The notes under the pieces were generated by a model. The model did no database searches. It was not told where the DNA came from and worked only from the letters and a program-made list of their open reading frames with translations. 28,359 bases of DNA from Funneliformis mosseae (Eukaryota; Glomeromycota; Glomeromycetes; Glomerales; Glomeraceae), in the NCBI GenBank assembly GCA_910592005.1, contig CAJVPP010000645.1, positions 1 through 28,359 of the forward strand, in the 5' to 3' direction. Shown here one piece after another: positions 20,560 through 28,359 of the stretch; positions within the stretch are counted from its first letter, which is position 1; each line of letters starts with the position of its first letter. The position numbers and the translations under genes were made by a program.

Positions 20560-21180
20560 GCATTTATATGTTATTTATGATTTACTACGCCAAATCATAC
20601 GGAAAGTTCTACCGAAATAATTACTAACCTAAAATGTCATAATTTCATTCTTGAAAGAGAATGTGTCATTGATACAAATAATAATATTCTTTTTGGAAAA
20701 AAAAAACACTTTTGTGCATATATGTGTTTATTTATTTATTTTTTTTTTGTGTCTACAAATCGGGCAAACAACAAAATTTCATATTACTAAAAACAGCATA
20801 AAATAATATCGCCGAAACGAATCAATTTTTTGTAAGTCGTATTTTTATGCATTGATTGATGTATCACCATTTTTGGGAAAGATTTTTTTTCATTATTAAA
20901 ATCGTCAACGATTAAACAGTACAAATCATTAAATTGGTAAGGGTTCGATCTACTTACTTATGATTTAAACTTGGTTGAAACAAATAATAGACGGTAAATG
21001 TGTGTGCAAAAAAAAAAAAAAAATCTCAATAAAATTGCTGCGCCTCTTATGCATTGAGGAAAATACCTGTGGAAATCATTGTTTCCAAAACGTTACATAT
21101 CGGCATTATCTTTGCATAAAATTAAACTAATATACAGTATATACACTTTATCTGCGGATGGATTGTAATACATCAATATT
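20560..21180. other. intergenic region between F-box gene and Fanzor relic
   Basis: No coding frame. The part near 20580-20700 would hold the F-box promoter. A 16-base A run begins at 21009. The stretch 21030-21180 is less AT-rich than its surroundings and includes a small hairpin, ggaaatcattgtttcc. This could be the non-coding end of the Fanzor element. Confidence 0.45.
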
Positions 21181-21182
21181 AG

Positions 21183-21199
21183 GTAATACTAAGTATTAC
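21183..21199. repeat. 17-bp perfect hairpin just past the Fanzor stop
   Basis: GTAATACT and AGTATTAC are perfect 8-base arms around one base. It lies 3 bases beyond the stop codon of the minus-strand Fanzor relic. It could be a transposon end, a terminator-like fold, or part of a guide-RNA scaffold overlapping the 3' end. Confidence 0.55.
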
Positions 21200-21201
21200 T
21201 A

Positions 21202-21990
21202 TTATTTCCTGCAATGATCTCCGGAGAGAATCAAGGCTCCATCAAGCAAAACCCGGAGATAAATTCCCCAAGCACCATTTTCATCTTGATCCATTACAGC
21301 TCCACAACTTCGGCACTTGTACATCTCAGATCCTTCTATTTTTTGAACACTCCCACATCAGTTGCAAGTTTTTGAAGTATAGGCCTCATTTTGAATAATA
21401 ACATGGACCTCTAATTCTTCAGTTTTAGCTACCAGATGTTGGTGAAATTGATAGTAAGCCCAAAAGAGCATTTTATGAAACAGATTTTTTCATTATATTT
21501 CTTGCTTTTTGATTTACCATATTTGATATCTCAAAAGGAGGAATGATAATGGTATCAAATTCACAAGTAAAAAATGTAACACTCTTTTTATGGATTCACT
21601 TACAGGTGTTTAATTTTTCGTATCATCTGAGAAATTGCATTATCAAGTCACAAGGCCTTTTTATTTTTATATTTTAAATTAGAGGAAGTCAGCTTGTCTC
21701 TTATAGAATGAAGATTATCCATATATTTGCATAAATAAATAATTCGTCTAATGTCATATTGGCCAATTTTACCTATACCTTTAGTAGAAGAGTATCATGT
21801 GAAGGGTATACAAATACCAGAATCAATGGAGACTGCATGAACAGAACCATCTGCTTGGATTTTACAGAGCTGTTTTGCATCTCATAAACTCATGAAAATT
21901 TCCATTCATTAGTTTTATGAATATATGTGATTTTACAATTAGATATTATTTTGTAAGAAATAAGTCACTTATTAATACGTCTTTTTTTCA
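21202..21990 (-). pseudogene. Fanzor (eukaryotic TnpB-like RNA-guided nuclease), broken
   Basis: The C-terminal nuclease half of a Fanzor protein, the eukaryotic relative of TnpB. On the minus strand the RuvC-I segment reads VHAVSIDSGI with its Asp. Then follow STKGIGKIGQYDIRRII, YMDNLHSIRDKLTSSNLKYK, and FDTIIIPPFEISNM, which holds the RuvC-II Glu. LFWAYYQFHQHLVAKTEEL leads to the zinc ribbon TSKTCN-stop-CGSVQ and YKCRSCG. The RuvC-III motif MDQDENGA is usually DRDxNGA; its catalytic Asp is kept and Arg is replaced by Gln. Stops at 21358 and 21795 (both TGA) stand where Arg or Trp is expected, and others lie near 21600-21660. Upstream of 21870 the N-terminal region is too worn to follow. TnpB and Fanzor use a non-coding RNA transcribed near the gene's 3' end. 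Confidence 0.82.
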
Positions 21991-22309
21991 AAATGAAAAG
22001 GCTACAAATCATATTTATTATGATTCAGAGTGACAACAGGCTTATGATAATATGTAAAAAGTATTAATGAATTGTGAAAATAGGTGACATAAAAACAGTT
22101 TTACATAGATTTTGAAAAATTTATGAACAAATTATTATTATTTGTCATAAATCTTTTCAAGATCAAAATAATAAAGATTAATCTTATTGATTTGTATTTG
22201 ATCTTATATTATAATTAATTATCTTATCCCTAAATTAATTAAATAATCCAAAAAAATTAAAAAATAAATAAAAATTTTAAAAAAAAAAATTAAAAATAAT
22301 AATCATACC

Positions 22310-22800
22310 TAACAGTTAATATTTTGTCAATTACTTCATCAATAATATTTGCAGATACTTTTAAAGTAGCATTCTAATATATATAATAATTTGTATAAAT
22401 TTGCATTCACCTTATATATATGATTTTAAAGTTTCTTGTTCTTATATTCATTAATATCTTTTCTTATACATACATCTGCATAAAATTTAAGTTTATCTTC
22501 AATGTGTTAAGGTTTTACTCAAACTTATTATAATAGACTAATATATGAATTTTTGGTATATAAATAGCAGCATCAATTCTAGTAAATAACTGCATTATAA
22601 GCATATCTCATCAAACTCATCTAACGTTTTAATAGTTGTTTTAGAGAGTGATTTAGATACATTTTGATTAGTAGTATATGATTAAGAGTAATTTTTAAGT
22701 ATTATCGCTTATTATATACTGATATTATCCTAATTTTTGTCTTGCATTTTTTCTTAATCTGGCATTCTCATCAGTAAATAGCAGCTCTTCTTTCTTGAAT
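22310..22800 (-). pseudogene. unrecognised coding relic
   Basis: On the minus strand a run of protein-like sequence starts near 22800 (KFKKEELLFTDENARLRKNA) and continues with frame changes through NVSKSLSKTTIKTLDEFDEI, LFTRIDAAIYIPKIHILVYY and FYADVCIRKDINEYKNKKL. Stops are frequent. I know no family for it. It abuts the opposite-strand frame at 22795. Confidence 0.3.
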
Positions 22801-23330
22801 TTGACAGATAAAGACTGTATTAATTGCAAGGATATCTTAGAAAAATTTGTGTTTATAAGGAATCACATCATTAAAGAGAATCACGAATTTTATAGTATAG
22901 AGAAAAAGTATGTACTGAATGAGATTAAAGGTAAAGTGGTAGAGTTGGTCATAATGGATAATATAATTTTTGAGACCATTCTGTGACTTGTCCATTTCAA
23001 TAAGGTCTTAAGTCCTGGTCTCTTGAAGTTGACATCTGATCTAATATTATTGATGAGTTCGTAGGTTGAGTATCTGGATTTGAGATATTATTCTACTATT
23101 CAAAATCCTCTTTTTACTCAATACTAAAGACCTGTGCATAGAGAAACTTTTTTTAGTAATGGTAGTATTGGTAGTGGTAAAATTCATAATATTTGAGATA
23201 TCATAAAGTCACATACTACTTGATAAATAAAATACTATTATTTTACTGTTACAGTATTAGCAACAAAGTATATACAAGAAAACACTAAAAATAGAAGAAG
23301 CCTGAGTGGCAGTAACGAATATTAAATAGA
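22795..23330 (+). pseudogene. unrecognised coding relic, coiled-coil-like
   Basis: An open piece of 63 codons (22795-22986) reads DKDCINCKDILEKFVFIRNH and then ENHEFYSIEKKYVLNEIKG, Lys/Glu-rich and helix-forming. Past a TGA the frame continues with LVHFNKVLSPGLLKLTSDLI and weaker pieces such as FFSNGSIGSGKIHN (a Walker-A-like but unsupported string) towards 23330. The antisense frame is Phe/Ser/Leu-rich, which favours the plus strand as coding. No family recognised. Confidence 0.28.
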
Positions 23331-23728
23331 AAAAAAAACAAATATTTTACAAAAGGATAAACTTTTTGAAAGTTTATTTGCGAATAGAATGAAATAATAT
23401 TAATAATTTTATCAGAAATATAATATATGATAAATGACATGATAATTATCCTAAATACCCTTCACAATAGGGTCAAATGTGTTTCTCATATTTAAATTAA
23501 CTCTTACAATATATTCTGCTACAAATTCCTTCTATTAAAAAAAAAGTCTCATTGATCAAATATTTATTTATATAATAGTATAATATAATAATATGTATTG
23601 GTCATTTCACATATACAAAATTCTAAATTAAAATATTTTTTGAATAATGATGATTAAACTCATCTATAAAGTAATAATAGTATCTTAAGCATCAAATTCT
23701 CCATTTTGTGATAAAACTTTAGAAATTA

Positions 23729-24395
23729 TCACATTACATCTGCAAATGCTTGAACTCCCATCTTGATCCCCTCTTTGACTAAACTTTTAAATTTATTTAA
23801 GTGAGCTGAAAGTTTAACTTAAAATACTTCTGCTTTTAATACTATATATTTATCTTCAATTACATTTTTTATAGCTCGTAATTTATCACAGATGGCATCA
23901 TTAATCTACGCAATTATGTGAAAATTAGATTCTTTAACTAATATCATAATAGATTTTGAATTTTTAACCTCTTTAACAAAGGTATATTTTTTTTCTTCAA
24001 GAGTGTACTCATAAATAAGTCCTGTATATCTAAGAACTTTTGAAGATAAATCATTTACAGAATTTTATATGACTCCTTCACAAATAAGTTGTAATCTAAA
24101 AAAAATAATTTTGCGTTAAAAAAATAAAATAAATAAAGGAAATACATGATACAATAAATCACCTTTTTATATTTCTTCTTTTGACATATCTCAATGCAAG
24201 AATTCTATTTTTATAGAGAAGATCTAATAATAAGAGATAAATTCCCTTTTGATTAATAATAACAAATCCTTTATTGGTATTTCCATATACTTGTTTTTTA
24301 AATTCAACAATTTTTTTCACTTTTTCATTCATAAATTTGCGCTCTGATTTTACAAGTTTTTCTCATTGCTCAGCAGATAAATAAAAAATCCTGAA
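23729..24395 (-). pseudogene. unknown gene relic with an in-frame intron
   Basis: On the minus strand, coding sense starts near 24395 ([24 protein letters not shown]). It continues through [20 protein letters not shown] and [20 protein letters not shown] to a splice donor at 24162. After an intron of 65 nt the frame resumes exactly: LQLICEGVI, then VLRYTGLIYEYTLEEKKYTF, ICDKLRAIKNVIEDKYIVL, LNKFKSLVKEGIKMGVQAF, ending at a TGA at 23729. Four internal stops over about 200 codons show it is dead. The preserved splice frame argues that this was a real spliced gene. I do not recognise the family. Confidence 0.5.
24098..24162 (-). other. intron in the unknown minus-strand relic
   Basis: On the minus strand it begins GTGATT and ends in a T-run followed by AG, 65 nt. 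Removing it joins RRNIK through a split Arg codon to LQLICEG in frame. Confidence 0.5.
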
Positions 24396-25050
24396 TTTAT
24401 TTCACTATAAAAATAAAAAGATATATATGTATTATTCAAAAATTTTTCAATTCCATTCGTAACTAGTAACATATAAAAGAAATTTAAAAAAAAATTTTTT
24501 TTAATATTGAATAAATTCTGTCCCAGAATACATAATAATAATAAAAAAAAAGAATAAAACAAAGTTTTGTAAAAGGTACCAAAACTTTTTGTAATAATGA
24601 AATGATGCATAAGGTTAACAACAATGATTTGTTAATACCTTAAAGAGGAAAAACTGAAAATAAAATTTTATTAGATAGGTGAACTTCACATAATTATAAA
24701 AAGTCAAACTCATTATAAAACTATAAATTTATTTTCAAAAAAAGCATTATATATATCATCTTTGTTGATTATAGTATATTATTTTACTGTACTTTTCATT
24801 ATATACTAATCTTTTTTAGAGTTAAAGGTATTATATAAAGTTTAAAATACTATATTTAAATTAGAAAGTGTTTTCTAATACAAAATATCAAATGAAGAAA
24901 TTAAAGACAGTTTCATACAATAGTATATTATGATATATACAAGCAATAAGAAAATTAAGGGAAAACAAAAGAACATTTTGAATGTTACTTAAATATCATT
25001 GATAAAATTGATTAATGATCATTGTAAATTTTCTTTGATAATAATTTCTT

Positions 25051-25655
25051 TTAATGTCCCATTAATAAACAATTCTTTAATATCAACTTTTCTATTTTCT
25101 TTTTATAATATAGATTATAAATATTATAAAGATTATTCGTTGAACTAATTTTATATATTGACTGAAAATCTTTTTCATTATCAATGTTATCATTCTTTTT
25201 AGCCTTTTTATATTTAATCCAAGTGAAAAACTATTGTTTGCATAATCTATTAACAGCAATATGTAATTCTATCGTATCTATAAATTTATTACTAGATACT
25301 TTATAATAGTATTCCTCTTAGATTCTTATATAATCAAATAAAATATTATGACTAGTTATTATCTTATCTTTTTCCATTAATATTAAACTACCAATTTCGT
25401 GATTTCTAATAAAGTTTAAGTTATCTACTTTATTCTCATTTTCTATATTCATAAGATCTTTATTCTCTTTCTTTTTTCTAGCAGTAGTTTTTTTATTTTT
25501 TTTTCTAATAATACTTTCATAATTTACAAGATTTTAATTATTTTGATCTAAAACGTCATTTATTTCAAAATTTCTTAGTAGCTTTGTCTTTTTTAATCTT
25601 GTAACTCTGAAAAAATAGAGGATTTTTCATAAAAGCAAGTATTAAAAGAAGTCAT
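25051..25655 (-). pseudogene. unknown Lys/Asn-rich gene relic
   Basis: On the minus strand ATG 25655 opens MTSFNTCFYEKSSIFSELQD. After a frame change near 25595 at an A-run, one frame runs for about 180 codons to a TAA at 25051 with only three internal stops (two TAA, one TAG). Landmarks are LLRNFEINDVLDQ, a basic stretch IIRKKNKKTTARKKKENKDL (possible nuclear signal), FIRNHEIGSLILMEKDKIIT, FIDTIELHIAVNRLCKQ and FTWIKYKKAKKNDN. No family recognised. The long frame in such AT-rich DNA would be unlikely by chance. Confidence 0.4.
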
Positions 25656-27529
25656 TTTAATAGTAATTCTTTCTTGCTTTAGTCAATAACATAAGGTATC
25701 TGATAAGATTCCAAGTTTTCTAGTTGTCTTGTATGCAGATAAATATATGAAGGAGAGAGTTTGAGTTTGCAATTTTGAATAATTTTTGAATCTTATATGA
25801 TTTTCATTGATCATAATATTACAATGAATAATACTAAACAATTATTAGTAACTGTATTAATAAGTAAAACTTTATCTGCAGTCCGTTTTGTTTATAGATA
25901 ATCAAAAATCAATATTTCTTGAATTATTATTTATGCAAATTGGTTAATTATTGTAACATATATTATACTATAAATATGTTTAAACTAACCTTATTAATAC
26001 TAAACTACTTAAAACAATATGCTACTTTCCACTTCCAGAACCCATTTGATAAGAATATTTTATAGTAGTATTTTAAAAATAAATGATATGTAATTGAGAA
26101 AAAAAAAAAAATTAAATTTGAGCTTAAACTGGTCTATTTCATTTAAATCATCTTTAATTGGAAAGTTTTTCACTCAATTTTTAAGATTCTATCTTTATTG
26201 AATCAACATTTAAAAGAAAAAAAATTAATTTCATTATTGTCACATCGAATTTAAATTTCTTTTTGAGTATTTTTTTAAAAAAAACTAGTAAAATACTTAT
26301 ATTATAGTAACTATAACAATTAATTAACTACTTTTTATATTAAGTTAATTAGTCTACACAAAGCTTTTATTGAAATTGGCAACAAGACTGTATAGGAAAA
26401 TATTATTAGTTAATTCAATAAAATAATATCAGCTATAAAAAAAGAAACTTTTGTTAATATAGTAATTGATGCCTTTCAGATATGTAGTACCCATATCTTT
26501 ATTAATGTTCTTAAAATGTATTCTAAGTTTAAGACTTTTATCCTAGATCGCAACTATGCATATCATATGATAAGTATTTTAAAAAATTTTTATACATAAG
26601 GTCTTACTAATATTACCAAAAATATTTAACCCATGTAATTTTGGCTACTTTACTTCTTGATATAAGATCACGTAAGATAAAATAATATGTATTTGATATT
26701 ATATATATATCAACAAATTTATAAAAAAAATACTCTATATCACTCTTATAACATGTATTTTAATATTATTGTAAAGAAAATATTATTTATGCAGTTAATG
26801 ATAAAAGGTAAAATCAAATTTATATGCTTTATTTGAGATTTGTTTCAATTTAAGAAAATGTAATCAAATGGATTTTATCTTAAAAAAATTTTTTTTTCTG
26901 CATTATTCATACTAAAAAAATATATATATATGTTTAAATGTCAATTTTGAATTGATTTAAATAAATGTAAACTCTATTAAAATTGTTACATCACATTAAA
27001 ATATTTAAAATAAATGTATTAAAACTTTTAATGTATTAATTCTTTATTGCATTCTATTATAAGTAAATTGTTCATTGTTAATTTAAGGAAATAAAACTCC
27101 CTCTAATTCATGAATTTGATATATATTTTCATGGTAAAATTATATAAAAAAATTATGTATATGTTCAAAAAGTATGAAAGAAGTTCAAGTGTAAAAATCT
27201 AAGCGATTATCATAATCTTTATCTTAAAACTAATGTATTCAGTCTTGTAAATTAAAGAAATTTTAAATTTATAATTAATACATTTTTTATGATTTTTAGG
27301 AATCCAAATTCTGTATCTTAAAAATTCTATTGTTATATGATTTCTTTAACTTTATCTCTAAAAATATTATATAATTTATTATAAAAATATAAATGTAATA
27401 TAAATACAATTCTCGCCAAAAGTAATGGCAGTTAATTTTTATAATTTAACACATATAATTATTAATAAACCCAATTAAAATTTTTTTAAATAAAATATAA
27501 ATATCATAATTGCAACTTTTATTAATTAA
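25656..27529. other. AT-rich stretch with little coding sense
   Basis: Mostly low-complexity AT-rich DNA. One short plus-strand run at about 26430-26590 (ETFVNIVIDAFQICSTHIFI, then NVLKMYSKFKTFILDRNYAY) could be a gene scrap. I see no motif, repeat element or RNA gene. Confidence 0.5.
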
Positions 27530-28359
27530 TTAGTATTTAGTATACACTTCTTCTGCATTAATGAATGCTATAATTTGATTTGGCATACTATTAATGCAGT
27601 TAACTATTATATCATCATTAAAATCATCCTATTCTTCTTGAATTATATTATAAAAAATTTCAATTAATATTTTTTTTCTGTGTCACCATTTTCTTAATTT
27701 TTATCTCAACTTTTCTTTTTAAAATAGTCCAAACATTTTCAATCGGATTAAGATCTGGACTATAAGATGGCTATAGAAGAACTCGACCCAGAAGGTGAGT
27801 TTCCAAGTCCCTTTAAACATCATAAGATTTGTGTTTCAAGTCATTATCTTGCTGAAAAATCCATTAATGACCTAATAATTCATTCACATTATTATAGAGC
27901 TGATCGTTAAGAATTTGGCAATATAAATAATAATCAAGATTTTGGTAAATATATGCATGCTAATTCTTTCTTTAACATTGATCGCAGCTCAAACATACAT
28001 TTAAAGGGGTGTTTAACCATAGATTGAACTAGTTTTTCATCACAGGACTATATAAGGGTTGTGTTATGAAACATTTGGATTGTTGTTTTATCAGAAAAAA
28101 CTACCCTTTTTCAATCATATTGCAAATGGTCTTATATCCAAGACAAGCGAATGTTTTTCACTTTTTGGATTAAAAGAAGAACTTTTCGCAGAAGAACTGC
28201 TACATAACTGAGCCTAGAATGTTCTCAACAGATAATTGTTTTACTAATTTCTAATTCTGAATCATTTTCTTCTAATATAGCCTTCAGTTTCCCAACTGTA
28301 GTGAAATGATTATACTTAATGATCATTCTGATATGCTGATGTTTTGTGAGAGTTAATTT
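27530..28359 (-). pseudogene. Tc1/mariner transposase relic, cut by the right edge
   Basis: The C-terminal half of a Tc1/mariner transposase on the minus strand, running off the window. Segments in order are FSDKTTIQMFHNTTL with the first catalytic Asp, WIFQQDNDLKHKS with the second, SYSPDLNPIENVWTILKRKV with the catalytic Glu about 35 residues further, and a C-terminal IVNCINSMPNQIIAFINAEE ending at a TAA at 27530. TAG stops stand where the family has Trp, for example just before PSYSPDLNP. There are several frame changes between 27640 and 28200. All three catalytic residues can still be read, unlike in the relic at 14880. The two are clearly different lineages. Confidence 0.8.

Noticed and set aside
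20938..20975. GGTTCGATC resembling a tRNA T-loop
   Set aside because: No acceptor, D or anticodon stems can be built around it.
23163..23195. Walker-A-like string GSIGSGK
   Set aside because: Isolated, with no other ATPase motif in frame around it.
24350..24610. 86-codon hydrophobic minus-strand frame
   Set aside because: Phe/Leu/Asn-rich from T-runs. The coherent coding frame nearby is a different one and is described as the relic at 23729-24395.

Overview
The window looks like nuclear DNA of an arbuscular mycorrhizal (glomeromycotan) fungus, probably Rhizophagus or a close relative. The reasons are the very AT-rich background, short GT-AG introns (about 65-91 nt), one intact spliced F-box gene, and a dense layer of decayed mobile elements whose proteins resemble families abundant in Rhizophagus genomes. 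The species assignment is inference. I see no tRNA, rRNA or CRISPR array.

Region 1 (about 185-7260) is a compact block of broken genes. It holds a family-B DNA polymerase of Maverick/Polinton type (+), a small unknown gene (+) ending 3 nt from the stop of a convergent DDE integrase (-), then a coiled-coil protein, a capsid/Gag-like protein, a CCHC zinc-knuckle protein and a retropepsin-like protease (all +), and a second coiled-coil protein (-). PolB plus integrase is the Maverick core. A Gag, zinc-knuckle and aspartic-protease set beside it is not canonical for Mavericks, and it is the best candidate here for something undescribed.

Region 2 (about 7.3-16.2 kb) is AT-rich DNA with small TA-flanked MITEs (7921, 12721, 14453). 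It also holds a nearly full-length but dead fungal DDE transposase (10096-12161, -) and a Tc1/mariner transposase relic (14880-15537, +) that appears to be interrupted by a 612-bp non-autonomous element.

Region 3 (about 16.4-20.6 kb) is gene-like. An intron-bearing FAD-dependent monooxygenase pseudogene (+) converges on the only clearly intact gene, a two-exon F-box protein of 773 residues (-).

Region 4 (about 21.2-28.4 kb) holds a decayed Fanzor (eukaryotic TnpB) gene (-), several unrecognised coding relics, one with an in-frame intron, long AT-rich stretches, and a second Tc1/mariner relic cut by the right edge.

Nearly all premature stops in the recognisable relics sit at expected Trp, Arg or Gln codons and are explained by G:C-to-A:T transitions. 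This points to a RIP-like or methylcytosine-deamination process acting on repeats, while the F-box gene has been spared.
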